64,000 bases of DNA from Marsupella aquatica (GCA_973895155.1 OZ316897.1:8308001-8372000), one strand, 5' to 3'; counted from the stretch's first letter, positions 1-13,400 are shown. Notes: a model not told the origin generated them from the letters alone. Program-made: numbers and translations.

Positions 1-290
1 AGTAGTAGATACTATAAAGCACAAGCTCCAATATTTCATATTAACACAATGAAAATTAATCAAACTGAATTACCTCTCCTCATTAATCTATGATGAAAAC
101 TCCTCCAAACTGGCCATATATCCACTGTCACTTTGATAGAAGTGTACCTTACATACTCCTCTAGCATATACTCACAACTCAAAAAATTTATTTGTGTTTA
201 TGAGTCCCAAGTTATTATAACTACTCGAAATTTGGGGAAATGTGGTCTATGGGTATTTCAAATTCGAATGCTTCACTTTCAATGGACATT
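1..290. repeat. Dispersed repeat, copy 1 (related to 19450-19700)
   Basis: AT-rich DNA. It shares an ordered series of words with 19450-19700: 'caatgaaaattaat', a 'gaatt-tacc' block, 'cactgtcact' versus 'cattgtcact', 'cctctagca' and 'aactcaaaaaattta' versus 'aactaaaaaatatttca'. The two copies are clearly diverged but collinear, so this is an old dispersed element of unknown class. I see no coding sequence in it. Confidence 0.55.
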
Positions 291-596
291 CGGGTCAAAT
301 GCCGTTACATGTATTGTACAGACTCTCAATTTTGCTCATACTGTACTGGACAATCAAGCTACAATAGTATACTTGTTGTTTTGTACTCGTAAAACGGTAC
401 AGTGTGGAGATGTCAGTCGAGAGCTCTGCTCCCGAGGAAGCCGAGCTGGGTTGCTCTGAAAGCTGGGTTGCTCGGCTTTCAGAGTGGTGCTCGGCGCAGG
501 CTGATCAACCTTCAGGGAGTGGAGAATGTGAAATGGCGCATATTGTCACGTCATGAAGAACATGTAAAAATCTCTTGATAGTTTGAATCTGACGTT

Positions 597-1598
597 ATGG
601 GCGCAGGAGCATCACCCGGGAGACCCTCCAGAAGCTTTGCTCTGTGCAGCTTGCTATTTTCCTTTCTCTTCGCCTACTCTGCTCTGGTGCAGCTCAACGA
701 CCACGGTACTGCCTCTGCTTCTCGCTTTTGTCTCGAATGAGTGTTTTTTATTAGAACTGTAAACAAATCATCAGGGTGAACAAAAGGGCAGCCCACAAAG
801 CGCAGGACAGTGCACCTAATACTCTTGTTGGACAGTAAAGCTACCTGGGTATGCCGTAGTCTTCTGCTTGTGCATAATCAACCTGTTCATGCTTTTTACA
901 AAACAACAAAAACTCATAACGCACAATAAGACCATTATTGTGCTCTACATTGCCCTTTACTGTGAATTGGACGTATAGATTTTTCATTTTAATTCACTTC
1001 CGTCCCTGGGTCCTTGTCTCCCTTGATACCCTTGAAAATCCTTTTACTGAAAGCTCGGTAAGCCCAAATATATTGATAGACGACACAATTGAAAATCCCC
1101 TTAGAGTTCGACATTTTGGCAACGAACCTGTGAAGTTTGTGCACTTCTGGAGCTGGGAAGTGTTTGTAACAAAATTGTGGAGCAAGGAAGTTGAATGAGC
1201 CTTTGAGACTTGACTTGTGTCCAGTATGATTAAAAGATGTGTCCTCGTCTGAACGTCTTGTTTTGATGCAGACTGGTACATCTAGTTGGCATTCTACACC
1301 TTAGCATGTCTCGTGTGCCTTGCTCATGCGTTTCAGTTCAGTACCGCAAGCAGACTATCTTTGTTCGTGGGTCTTGTCGGAGGATCGATGCTTTTATATT
1401 AAAGTTGTGTGGGAAGATTGTTTCAGAGATGAGGTATTTAGCTATAGGGAGTTTGTGTCCATTGACATGGACCAGAGGCTGGTACGTGAGAAATTAGGAA
1501 GCTTGATCGTCTGCTTCTCCCTGTGGCTTGAGCTTGAAGTGTCAAACGGTGCTGCGGGTAAGGGTGGTTGGAGCTCAGCCAGCTTACACGCAGGTTAG
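597..1598 (+). pseudogene. TMEM220-like small membrane protein, probably broken
   Basis: Exon 1 is 597-705. It encodes a short basic N-terminus, then a hydrophobic helix and the family-like ending FAYSALVQLNDH, and stops at a GT donor (706). After a ~566-bp intron, an AG acceptor at 1270-1271 opens exon 2, giving DWYI-stop-LAFYTLACLV. The spliced text matches the plant TMEM220-like pattern (…VQxNDPDWYxWxPxY…), a small multi-pass membrane protein of unknown biochemical role. Two lesions are visible. The expected Trp codon is TAG at 1283-1285, and reading must shift frame near 1394-1404 to continue into a conserved-looking segment (YIKVVWED…, FVSIDMDQRLVREKLGS, ending at 1598). The splice phases agree (G + AC = Asp). 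Assembly error or a misjudged exon could mimic this. The family call is from memory of the pattern. Confidence 0.55.
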
Positions 1599-4500
1599 AT
1601 CTTTTGTTCATCAACTGTTCTTTTCTTCCTGTTTCCTTTCTTGATTTGGATCCAAAATTCTCAGGATGGCGCATTAAATATTATGAAAAATGTCGCTTCA
1701 AATGAGTTTTGCATTATAACAGTAGATCTGGTAGAAGTATAACAGGTTTACTAGGCACTTCAGCAAATGGCCATTGTGAGTCAAGCGAGGAATTAGACTG
1801 CTCTTGCTCGTGCATCGAACAGGGTGGGTAGTGAGGGTGGGCGAGCGTCTAACTTTGGTAACTCTTTATTCGTCAGGGATGTTCCTCCTTCTTTCGGTGT
1901 GTGTTGGGTTGTGTGCTTCTTGCTTTGCTGGAGAGCAAAGGCTTGAGATGTTTGGGAGGCCAAATCAATGAACCTTACAGGTACCATTCTATAGACACCC
2001 GAGGTTCGTTGCCAAGCTACCCTAGTTTTGTACCTAGAACGGAATACAAAGTTACATGAGCGATCCACTCCTCCTTTTCTTTCTTAGTAAGGAACGTCTG
2101 ACCCTCCTATCAATGATTCAGTCAGCACCCGTCTTGGTCCCAGCTACGCAGAACACAACTGGAACTCTTGGAGCTCTTGAAAGAAAGAGTGAAGGGAAGT
2201 GCCTGACGTAAGTTTTTAGACGTTTTCAGGTTCTTTGTGCAGATCTGGGTTGAAACAGTTGTGGAGGACTCAACATTTGCTACTGCCGAGGGATTTAAAA
2301 ACTCTTTGATTTCACCACACGATAGAATGAAGTCTAGTTACAAACTTCCTCTTTTCTGCCCCAGCAGGGAAGCGTTGTATTATTTGTTTCAGCGACGTCC
2401 TATGCATCACTAGAACGAATGTCAAAACTTTATTTAACTGTAAATATGTAAATAAGTAGGAGTTTTTATTTAAATGCTCTTCCTTGGTTGCTTTAAACTT
2501 TTCCACTGCCTGTTTTGATGTAGCAGAATGTTTCACAGTATGTTGTAAACGCTTTCCTAATATTTCGTTAAGAGGATAGAATCCAAGCTGTTGTAAATCA
2601 CCGTGGAAACCATCTTGGCTCCAATCCAGTAGAGTTGTCACTGTTGTTGTTAACTTGAGACCGGAAGAGTTGGCGAGTGTTACTGTCCACCTGTGAACTC
2701 TTCTTAAGGGTCTGTTGAACTCTTTTGCATCATTTTTTCACTTTCCACACATGTTCGTCCTGGAGAATGTTTTTGTATTGCTTAGTCGGAGCAGCTTTCC
2801 TGTTCAAATTGGACTTTGGACCTCCCATTATCCTGCTATATGATGACTTAACCTTTCACCTACGTGTAACGGATACTAAAGTTCTTGATACATCGTGACA
2901 GATAATCCTTTGGTAGTATGTGAGGATTTTTAATCTTTTGCAAGTTAGAAATAGGATATCAAACTTTTGGACATGCTGAAGTGCAGTGAACTGAGTACAG
3001 AGGCACACGACAGAATAACCAAAATATCACCTTTTGAGTAATTATCGTTCTCGACGCGATTCAGATTCTTCTACTGCCGATCTTCCAAGACTAAAAATCC
3101 CGTGAAGTCTGTGGAAACAAAAGACGGTTGTCAGGCAGTGATTGGATTTTCTGGTTTGTTTACACGTGACTTAGACTTAATTAAGAAGAAGTGGCAGCGG
3201 CGGAAGTCTAAACTAGAGAAAGGGAACAGGGGGTATGACGAGGGTGTACTTTACGCAGGTTATAGTATTCCTCGTCAGATCTTTAATAAATGCCTTTGGG
3301 TCCCGAAATCTTGACTTATTAGTCGGTGCTGAATATGAAACTGGACATTTGTTTTTCTCCATCCTAGCTGTGGTCGTGGAATTCAGGGTACGTTCTAGAT
3401 GAGAGCAACTTGGGAGATCGTAGACAACGGTATTTCTGTACCAAAAATGTTGTCTGAACAGCCAATCGTATCACTTTCCGTAAACAGGAATGTGCAGTTA
3501 TGTTTCTACACTAAGATCATCTCGTTTTTCCCAGAATCCTGAAGTTCTCTCTCTTCAAACTTTTAGTTGAATGCGTAGGTTGAACCGCTGGATTAGGTCG
3601 TTCAAGCTCCCAAGCGGCCTTTTCTAAAGCGTTTTGTGAAAATGATAATATCATCTTGAGGAGTTCTCTGAGTTAATCTGACTTTACTTTTGGATCTGGA
3701 GTCTTCCGTAAGTATGTGGAGCCTATTACGGGGATAGAAAACTTTAATGCTACCCATTTCAACCCAAATCTGCTGGACTAGATTCCATGGAGGGGACTGG
3801 ATGCCCGTGCCCAAAACCAAGTAGTAAAACCCTCACCTTCATTTAAAAAACGAAGAATGAACATTCTGCGTCGCTCGCAGAAAAAACTTGGCCTTGCTGG
3901 AGTTTTGGTTGTAGTTTAATGTTTCTATTTCAAATTCTCAATTTTAATTGTGAAGTGAAGATTGACAATACTCCAAAAATTCAACAGAAATTCTCCACAA
4001 CTATTTGGTCTGGCTGGACTGCGTATTTTCCAAAGAAACTCCAGTGCTTTTCTCCCGAAAGGTCGATGCGAAGCATTTTCCCACGAAGCACTCGCACGAC
4101 CCTCTCTGGTCACGTTTGTCGGTGCCAGAACAGTGCAATTGTACTGCCGCTCGTGTCGTCTGTATTCTTGGTGGGCAGTATGTACTGTATATTAGTGATT
4201 GATTTCCTTGCATTTCATTTCGGCAAGCTCTCTCTACTGTCAGTCAACGTCAATTGAGACGAACCTCAGCGTCCCTATCGTGCTGCTAAGGTAGCGGTAG
4301 CTAGAAGATTCTGCATGTGCACCATGTGAATTGTCCCACACACCAAAACGCACAGACTGGGAATAGGACCGCTTTTTGCTCTGATCGGCTACAGTACTGA
4401 ATTATCTGAGCTCCTTCCTCATGCGAAAAGCTTTTGTTCGGGTGTCGATGTTCAGCCAGACTTTTCCCCCCCATGACTTGACAGTCCACATCTATCATGA

Positions 4501-6265
4501 GCTGTGCCCCGACAGTGCTACCAGGCGGCAGCAGAGGCTAGGGAACTACTATTCTAACTATTCAGTCCCCGGGATTCAGTCGATCAACTCGCCCTCACCC
4601 CAGTAGTGACAGACTCCTGTACAACTTAATGGGTCCCTTGCCAATGAAAGTCATCACCAGCACCAGTGGCTCATTTCTGGGACTTGCTGCCAGCAGCCGT
4701 GTAGAGCGCTGTCCACCGCGTTGCAACTGCTGGTCTGCCACGCTGTGAGATGGAACTGTACCGCGCGGCGAGATCGTGAGCAGAAGACCACCTATACCGG
4801 TTGGGGCGATTCTGAACTGGACTGAAGACTGTTACTTCGGCAGTTTGACAGCCCCTCTCGTAGGGTGTTTACAACGAGGTCCAACATCGCTTCTGGTGAG
4901 TGGTGAGCTACTCTTTGCTTTATGCCATATGCGATGAGAATAGATTGGTCGTGGTACTGCATTTGTATCGATTTGTCTGTTTGTTGTTCAGTGCCCCGGC
5001 CCGTTCGATAAATTTCTTCACAGCTGCAATGGATCACCAGGGTAAGTTTGGTCCCAAGGAAAATGTATTTATTTTCGTAGGTCTCTCAAACAACTCCAGT
5101 CTGGGTGTCAGATTCCGCAGTGCTGGGTGTTGAAAGTGGTGGAAAGCGTTTAACTTCGGGATATGTGTTTTCGTACTTCGAGTTCTTTTCCAAAGTCACC
5201 TGGGCATTTCATTAGACATGTAGTTAACGAAGTGGGATCGTAGTGCGAGTCTCCTCATTCGCCCGAAATTGCTGCGACTGTTTACATCCTCATTGAGAGA
5301 AAGAGGAAGAGCGAGGAGGGACAATGGCTGACTGTCTTGTTGTTTGCTGTGTGATGAAGGGCGTACTTGCCTGAGGCTTCGTCTTAAGAGTCCTTGATGT
5401 GGAGAAATGGATTGAGAAGACAATCGGTGCTTCAGTTCCTGCTAAGCTGCAGAGTTTGGGTGGCCTTTGAAAGCTGGAAATGGACGGCACCAGGCAGGAC
5501 AGGGCTTGCGTGACACGGCAAACATCTCCGGTCTTCTGCATTGTACCCGCAGGGAACGGACTCTCTGATGGAGTATTGAGGAAGCTGGGAAGTAATCATA
5601 AAGTGCCTCAATTGGATGCTTGATAGCTTGGGCCGGGTTGGGTCTCTGTACTGATGTACACAACAGATAAGTGGACACCTTCTCCTTGTGAGGCTGTGGC
5701 AACAGGGCCCTCTTTTTTGTGTAGTTACCCAGAGAGTAGAGAGTACGGGATCCTTCCACGTTCCGTCCATCAACGAATATATAGTAGGATGACGATTCAC
5801 GGAGCAGATTGGATTCATCCTATTTCGGCCCACAGGACTCCCTCGACTTCTTCAAATAAGTTGCGTATGAGAAACTGTAGAAGCTGAGGAGTACTTCATC
5901 GAGTTTGTAACCACACTCTGCCGCTGTGGTCTTTACGCTGTGTTTATTGGCAGATCCGACTCATTCTCTTTCTTAGACGGAACGCTCGACTGTCAACTCA
6001 CGAGTTAGTCTCCTTAGCATGCTGCCTGTCAAACTTTCCACAATCCTTCTTGCTTTGAAAACGGAAATCTCTCTCGACGTACAAGATGGTGCCGGCTTTT
6101 GAGAATGTAGCGGTGAGTGAGCTCCGTCGCTTTGGGAGGCTGAATTTTGGGAACTGCAGAACGATGGTCTGATTGAAGTTGATGATGGAGGAGAGAAGCA
6201 TTAGGAGTCCTTGAAGGCTTTCTGATGGTAGGCGGCTAGGATTTAGTATTTACAAATACTCAACA
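1599..6265. other. Gene-free stretch upstream of the NPH3 gene
   Basis: About 4.7 kb with no recognisable protein or RNA. Open frames here are short, overlap on both strands and match nothing I know. The stretch from ~4000 to 6265 is GC-richer than typical intergenic DNA in this window and could hold promoter, 5'UTR exons and a leader intron of the NPH3 gene. A possible splice donor follows the ATG at 5030-5032 (…CACCAGGGTAAGTTT). Transcript data would be needed to place these. Confidence 0.4.
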
Positions 6266-8008
6266 ATGGCCAAGAAAGAGGGAAGCTTCGCTGGCTGGTT
6301 ACAAAGAGTTCGACGTACAGGAGAGTACAGCGACCTTCTTGTTCGAATTGGAAGTGTTGACTTTCACCTCCACATGTTACCTTTCCTCAATGGCTCCTCC
6401 TACTTTCGAGACCTGCCCCGGCTCTGTTCACGCCCAGCAACAGGAGTGGTAGGCACAGAAGTCGTTAGCGTAGAATCAGAGATAGGGTCTGGATCCGTGT
6501 CCGCACCATGTGTCCAAGTTGTGGACCTCTCCGATTTACCAGGAGGCGCAGAAGGTTTTTCGGCTGCAGCTGATTTCTGCTACCTCTTGAAACCCACCTT
6601 CACTTTGCAAAATGTTGCCCAGATCCGTGCTGTGGCGGAGTTTCTGGGCATGATTGACTTACTGGAGAGTACCAAGAAGTTCCTTTACGTGAATGTGTTC
6701 AGCCATTGGAGGTTCAGTGCCGCATTTCTGCAGCAGTATAAGAGATTGGACTCTCCAGTGGACGAATATATTGAGTCCAGATGCCTGAAGGTGATCGTTG
6801 TGGCATGCACCAAGGCATTTGGTGAAACGAAATACTTATCTGCACCCATGCCGTTAGCCAGCTCGGTGGCCACTGGTGCCACTTGGCAAAGCTCTCCATC
6901 TCAGGCCCTGACGGAGATCATTGTCCAAGTGGTGTCACTTCCAGACGTATATGTCGCAGAGGTGGTCGAATCTCTCGTGGAAATGCAAATCAATCTCAAC
7001 CTGAAATGTCGGCAGGGACGAAATGTAAGGAGCTGGCTGGACAGCGTTTTGGCAGATGAGTGCGTCATCGACAAGGCTAGGTGCTGGATGGTTCTGTGTC
7101 TCTCTCGCCTCTTGCTGAAGGGAGCTCCCACTAGTCGCCCTTGGCTTGAGCTCTCGTCTCAGTACTGGTGTAGCTTGCTGGAGCATGTGGATAACTTACT
7201 GTCTGTTGTAGACGAGCCCATGCAGGAGAGGCTGGTGCCAGTCAAGAAGCTCATGGAGCACAAAATTGGTGCGAGTCTGTTCGAAATCGATGACTACTTG
7301 CATGCCTATCAGTTCGGGCCTGAAACATTGTTGGCATTGGTGCAGTATTTTATCTCAGAAGGAGACCATGGTCACGAAGCGTTAGAAGAAATAGCCGAGG
7401 AAGTGGATGGATTTATCTGGAATTATGCAGACGGTACTTCAGTTCTATCCTTCAATGTGTTTGTAGGCCTGGTCATGGCATTTCCTGCTGGATCTCGGCA
7501 GTCCCATGACACTCTCTACGGTGCCATTGAGAAACTGCTTGCGAAGAGCAACAGCTATTCTCCGGACGAGAAGCAAAGTCTGTGGAGACTGATAGACAGG
7601 TCAAAGCTGAGCCCAGTAGAGTACGAGAAGGCGTTGAATAACCCTGGCTTTTTATGTCAACCACATATTCTCGAGAGTGTTCTTCAGCAACACAGTGAGG
7701 AACTGGCCAAAGTGCCCGATGGAGATGGTCGCAACCTCCGGCACATCATGCAGAAAGTGATTAACGCGAGCTTGAAACTCTTGGAGGAGAACTCTCGGCG
7801 GTCAAAGGAGATTCTCGAGTTACAAAAGCAGTATGCAGCCTTATTAGGTGGCAAGATTTGTCCTTCAAGAGACAGTTGCTACAACAGTCCTGATCTTTTC
7901 AGAAAAAGTATAAATGGAGGAGAATCCCATATCATAACTTATCCAGAAGAGGAAGAGACGGAGATAAGCTCAGAAGGCTCTGAATCTCAGCACATTCCCA
8001 ATATCTAG
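6266..8008 (+). CDS. BTB/POZ-NPH3 domain protein (580 aa, single exon)
   Basis: Land-plant NPH3/RPT2 family. Members are thought to act as substrate adaptors of CUL3 ubiquitin ligases and to work near phototropins at the plasma membrane. Residues ~21-145 form a BTB-like domain (SDLLVRIGSVDFHLHMLPF, then DLPGGAEGFSAAADFCY and NVAQIRAVAEFLGM, both hallmark NPH3-family BTB text). The NPH3 domain runs ~200-500. The conserved family box around the Tyr motif is present at residues 414-422 as HDTLYGAIE, followed by SPDEKQSLWRLIDRSKLS and a VLQQHSEEL segment. A charged helix (LLEENSRRSKEILELQKQY) and an acidic Glu/Ser-rich tail end the protein. Length is normal for the family. The usual WW-containing start of the NPH3 domain is degenerate, so this is a divergent member. 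There are no introns in the coding sequence, whereas many relatives have several. The first ATG of the frame is taken as the start. Confidence 0.9.
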   Translation: MAKKEGSFAGWLQRVRRTGEYSDLLVRIGSVDFHLHMLPFLNGSSYFRDLPRLCSRPATGVVGTEVVSVESEIGSGSVSAPCVQVVDLSDLPGGAEGFSAAADFCYLLKPTFTLQNVAQIRAVAEFLGMIDLLESTKKFLYVNVFSHWRFSAAFLQQYKRLDSPVDEYIESRCLKVIVVACTKAFGETKYLSAPMPLASSVATGATWQSSPSQALTEIIVQVVSLPDVYVAEVVESLVEMQINLNLKCRQGRNVRSWLDSVLADECVIDKARCWMVLCLSRLLLKGAPTSRPWLELSSQYWCSLLEHVDNLLSVVDEPMQERLVPVKKLMEHKIGASLFEIDDYLHAYQFGPETLLALVQYFISEGDHGHEALEEIAEEVDGFIWNYADGTSVLSFNVFVGLVMAFPAGSRQSHDTLYGAIEKLLAKSNSYSPDEKQSLWRLIDRSKLSPVEYEKALNNPGFLCQPHILESVLQQHSEELAKVPDGDGRNLRHIMQKVINASLKLLEENSRRSKEILELQKQYAALLGGKICPSRDSCYNSPDLFRKSINGGESHIITYPEEEETEISSEGSESQHIPNI

Positions 8009-9908
8009 ACGACTAATTCTTGTCAATACCATTTGAGGCGCTTCGGCTCTCCTGTTCTGCAAGAGGGGCTCAAAATGGTTTTGACATTCTTAGCTAGTAG
8101 GATCCGCTTCTCAAGGAAAAAAGTGCCACCTTCGCACTGGCAGTCTATCCGCTGTAAACTAGTCATCAGACATTAATTAGGACAGGATAGTGCACAACAG
8201 TGTTTCGAGTTACATGTACATCCATCTCATCAATCTACACCACGTGAAGTTTGCTTTTCCATTTGAGCACTACAGGTTTTATGATACATAGTCGGACCAA
8301 AATGGTCTTTCAAAATTGTCTATGGTTTGATACCCTGCAGCTAGAGATTTGAGAGTTAATGAACATATGCTGAGATCGTTGCGGAGTAAAAGAAGTGAGG
8401 TCAAGGGAATAGAATTATACTCGGTGTTCAACTACTTTAGAGCTAGGAGAAGGTCATCTACTTGGTGAAAAAAAAACTCATTCCCAACAAATGCATAATG
8501 TTCTGATACTGGCACTGGCACGAGAGCAAGCGTTCGCTCTTCCGCTAGGCTCTATAGACCTTGCTACCTTCCTTTTTTCCTTGAAATCGAATGTGGATGA
8601 GCAATCAATACTTCCTCCACATTGGGCAGTTCAGTCACCTATAAAGTCAATCGCAATCCAAAATTTGCTTCATAAATATGAGCAATCTCCATGTAAGCTA
8701 TGACTGTCAATCTTGTTCACCTAGAAAGTTATGATTGTGAATCTTGTTGGACAATATTGCGACAGTGATGTCAACTATTGTTGAACAGCTGGTCGAAATC
8801 ACATGAAAGTGCGTCAAAGTAGGTTTGCTTGTAGATTGAGGTCCTTGTCATGAAATATCCTCTGACCCGGGTGTCAGAGGTCCACGTCCTGAATTGGAAG
8901 CATGAATCTCTGAAATCCAAATCCTTGAACTCAGCAGAAACCATAAATGGAGGGGCACGGGATGCATGAAAATGATACGAGCTCAAGCGAGTTCCTGAAT
9001 CGCATGGAACCCCAACTTCCCCACACCCCCTCAAAAACAAAATATTGCAGTTCACCCTAGTTTCTTTCGCTCCACTCTGTACCATCCTTGCCTCCCAACT
9101 TTCAACATTCATATGTCTCAACTAGACCCATAATGACCGACAATTTTCAGAGCCACGCAACCGACCCTTGAAAATTTGTGTCCTCCATGACTGTCTTGTC
9201 TCGTCATTTTACTCGAGTCGCTTGGGCTAGCTACCTGCAGTAGGCGCTATGAGCTCTAGACTAGGACTACTCCTCAATGGCTCAACTCCAGAAGTCGGTG
9301 GTCCGTGATCAAGACCAGATTAATTCAAGACATTCGAGCAGTGTCGACAATTATCTCTGTCACAGTCCTCATTGCAGCTAGTATATAGCACATCATCATT
9401 TTTGCCTCAAAGGTGGTCCCAGTGACCTGCAAACATGGTACACGCAACCTTTTTCAGAATGACTCACTGATGAGAAAGCAACGTTGTAAACTCTTCGACA
9501 ATAGTCACCAATGAAACCCAACACAACACCAGCAACGCGAATCGAATTCCCACACGTGAGGATGAAAACTACTGATGACCCAACACTGCAAAAGAAGTAA
9601 AGAACAGATCATTCTGCAGCTGACACAATGAACAGTTGTACCGCGGATCGAGGTAGCAGACTTCAATGAATTCCTTCGCTTTATGTTAGAAGAAAAGGGC
9701 TACAGAATGCGAAACATAAGTGCTCTCTCAGACCCGTCTCAGCTACAGGCTTGACCTATGGGAATTAACTCATGGATGCTGTCAAGAGATTCATAATTAC
9801 AGTGACGGTCAGCCTGAGTCCGAGAGTCAATACTCAATCCGTCTTTGTAGTCAGTGCTCAGTTGACGATACACCTCGGGACCAACCCCAGTCCCCTAAAA
9901 GGTCGTGG
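8009..9908. other. Gene-free stretch downstream of the NPH3 gene
   Basis: Begins with the presumed NPH3 3'UTR. I see no recognisable gene, only short unsupported frames (for example 8771-9121 minus), and no clear repeat until 9909. Confidence 0.4.
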
Positions 9909-10264
9909 GGAGACGCTTTCAGATGTCATTACTAACATTCTAGGATGGATCAATAAATCAATTTGTCCATGGTGCACATTAGTGCACTGTATACAAACAG
10001 ATCAGGGTTTTTATTCCTCACTTAATGACAGCACCCTTCAAACTGTTCAAAGGGGAAAGTGGGAAACAGATTGGAGGGTGTATCAATGCTGATGACACTT
10101 ACCATTTATCTCTCGGGAGACGCTTTCAGATGTCATTAATACCTACTGTAGGATGGATCAATTTTCCATGGTCCACTGTATACCAACAGATTGGAGTTTT
10201 GTTTCTTAATAAAAGGCACGCTCAAGGGAAAATAACAGATTGCAGGGTATATCAATGCTGATGA
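9909..10264 (+). repeat. Two-copy direct repeat, period ~207 bp
   Basis: Copy 1 (9909-10094) and copy 2 (10116-10264) both open with 'ggagacgctttcagatgtca', share 'aggatggatcaat', 'ccatggt.cac' and 'actgtatac.aacagat', and close with 'tatcaatgctgatga'. The copies differ by substitutions and small indels, so the duplication is not recent. No coding content. Confidence 0.75.
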
Positions 10265-10449
10265 TTAATGCAATTCAACTCTGGAATGATGACCATTTTG
10301 TTGGACCTTATCATTAACCGTCAAATTTGAAGTTGTTCGGTTTCATCAGACACATGGTTTGGCCAAATTTGAAATGGCTTTGAAAGAATAATGCGATCAT
10401 GTTTGACCTAAGGATTCTAATAGACCAATAATTTTTTAACATCCCAGAT

Positions 10450-13400
10450 ATTATCATTGCTCCAAAAGATAAGTGTTGTTTGAAAGAAAAAAACATTTAA
10501 GATTTCACTTGAGATTATTTAAGTACCCTTGCGGATGATTTTACAAGACATCCTGGCACACTTTTGACTTCTTTGCCAAAGCAAATTGGAGGGTCAGTGC
10601 TCACTTCTTGTCTCACAAATAGAATCCAAATAGACAAATAGTCTAACATTCTAGACAAAATTAAGCACTCAGCACTAACATTTACTTGGGCCCACTGCTT
10701 GCCATGTACTATCATAGATACCATAACTTAGGGGACCCTGAGTTCTTGTAAAGCCAACTACAATCATATTCACTAGCAATACTATCCAGGCTAATCTTGA
10801 AGTAAGGGAATAAAAATAAGACAATTGCCCCCAACTTCTTGCAAGCCCTTAGTGAGCTCCATCTCTGTGTCACAATGAGAGTCATCCATTGATGGTTTGT
10901 AGTCGTACACCTTTGCTATAATGGGGATCCACAATTCAGATTTTGTCTTGTTCAGATTTTTGTGTCATGTATTTTTATTTCAATGAGCCTCATTAAGGGG
11001 CATCCTTGGTATCATATAGATTTTTAATTAATTTTTGGACCCCTTTAATTTTTGGTATGTGAGAGAAATTTTGAACTCATTTTGGCACCTCTCTTAATTT
11101 TTAATCTTTGTTATCTCTTAGATTAACCAGTAACTTTAATTTCTACCCCTTGAAGAAATTTTTTAAGTATTCTAATGAGAGAGAGAAATTATTGTAAATA
11201 ATGTGAACACATCCTGTCTTAAGTTCCCCTCATGGCTATCTTTCCTAAGTTTATGGTTTTTATTGAATGGATGTCATTAAAAAGGCACATTGAAATAATA
11301 AGTGCAACATAGTAGCACCTTTGTGTCATAGCACTTGAGTGTACTTTTCATTAGTTTGTGTCATAGAACTTCACTGCAATTGTCATTCACTGTGTGCTTT
11401 TCTTTGCATGTGTTCTACTTATATTATTTTATCCCACTCACACTTAATATGTATTCTAGATCTATTCTAGTATTTTTATCCACTTACATATCACTACAAG
11501 ACAAAATATCAAGCATGACTGTTCCAGGATGAGCAAGACAAGATATCCAAAGTGTGTTCCGCCATATAGCATGCTCATAGCTTATATGTCTATTGTTCAA
11601 AAGCTAGACCCAAAACTTTACGATCATTCAATTTGCTTATCCTTAAGTTTTAGGGTATTTATTTCTTAAAAACTTTGCACGTGATATGGAACCTTCCTTG
11701 GAGTGAGGCCCCCAAGGTAGTATGGTGGGTACCATACACTATATGAATAGGAAACTAGACCTTTTTATTCAAGGCATTAATTCTTTACCTTGCTTCACAA
11801 ATCAATGCATGTGTGGATTATTTCCATATAACAGTTCAAACCATATAATGCAGGGAAATTGAGCCAATCGGAATTTACAACTCATTTGCTTGAGCCCATG
11901 GCCTCAGAGTAAAAGCAAAGGTAACCTTCATGACAGATGACTTGAATGCAAAAGAAAGGACTCCTGATTTGAGTGGGGAATTGAACACCTTAGGATTGGG
12001 CTTAGCACAAGATTTTCATGGTATCATGATAATGATCTATAAAGTAAAAAAACTATGAACTACATCTTGGTTGTTCTTTGAAATAACTAGCAATACTCTT
12101 ACTTGCAATTATAAATAACATTGACTTTAACACAAGAAACTCGACTACCTTAACACTTAGCTCCGGCGTCGCTGACTCCGACGCCGAGCTCCCCTATGGT
12201 CCAGGCCCGGAATGGTCATCCAGGGAGGACTTAGCATGGGGGGACTCGTGGGCAGTGGGGCGTGGCACTAACAAAGGCAAGGCGCTAAGCTGGTGACACA
12301 CACCAAGGACTTAGACTAGTTGGGGGGCTGATCGGGTCCAGGGGAAAGGGCCGGACTCAAGGTTGACCATCCAGACCCTCGGAAGGACTTTGAGTTTTGA
12401 GGGCTTGAGTAAGAGCTCCTCTTGGGCCCAAGGCCAATGGAGTTTACTCCATGGGCAATGGATGTTTGGGGCACACAAGTTATTGCCCAGTCCAGGTTTG
12501 GCTGATCGAGGGTCCGGGGCGACAACAAGATCTGAAGGCCTATGCATGAGCATTGGGTCAGCCCAATCACAACGGGCTAAGGCACTCTGTTTACGGACGC
12601 CTAACTAGAAAGTTATGGGCATCGTCAGTTGGTGGCGCGCCCAGACATGCGGGTTAGGGTCCAGGTTGGGGGCCAAAATTTGGGGACCAAAGTAGGTCCG
12701 AGGGTGGCAGGTCTCCAGAAGCATATATGAGGGGCGTGGTGTCTCCCTGGGGGCTAAGGGCGAGCCGAAGTCGTGAGTCGCGATACGTGGTCGCCTTGGT
12801 GGTCGCGACATTAAGGGAAAATGCCACACAAAAATGGCAATAACTTCCCAACGGGAAGTCCGTTGGAGGACTTCTTTGGTGCGTTGAAAATCTCTCAAAG
12901 AGGACTACATCCTCCTAATCTCAGCTGGTTCTAGGGGTGTCATGGGTTCTTGGGGTTTACGGGGCCTATCTCACCCGCTTGCCAAATCTCGCTAAAACAA
13001 CAGCCAAGTCGCGTTCGGTCTCCCAAGGGAGCTGCATTGGGGAGGCAAGGCCAAGTAGGCATGGAGGTTAAGTTCCAAGAGTGCTTGGCTCCTAGACCAT
13101 CAGTGGGGCAAGAACCAAGAGTTGTTGCTAGAGTCGAGGCCATTCAGGTCCCAACATGTTGGGACAAGCTTGGGACAAGCTTTAGGACAAGCTATGCTAA
13201 TTGGGCCATGAGGATGTCTGGGGGCAGGATGGTCAGCTGGTGATGGATAGGTACAAGGGGGAACCCGGGCTGCACCCAAGGAAGGAGCTATTTTGGACGA
13301 ACAATGGGTGTTGGTCCTGGTTCCGGCTTGTGGCGTTGGAGTACCTATCGCTGACCTACTTACCAATGTTTGTTGAGCTCTAGACTTTGGGAGATCTAGA

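Noticed and set aside
5432-5833. 133-residue minus-strand frame upstream of the NPH3 gene
   Set aside because: Two overlapping minus frames are open at once, composition is Cys/Arg/Pro-rich without pattern, and no homology is recognised.
6685-7664. Minus-strand frames of 60-83 residues
   Set aside because: Antisense shadows of the NPH3 coding sequence.
12137-12629. Solo LTR interpretation of the GC-rich insertion
   Set aside because: No TG…CA ends at the CAAG boundaries and no partner LTR in the window; only a PBS-like phrase supports it.
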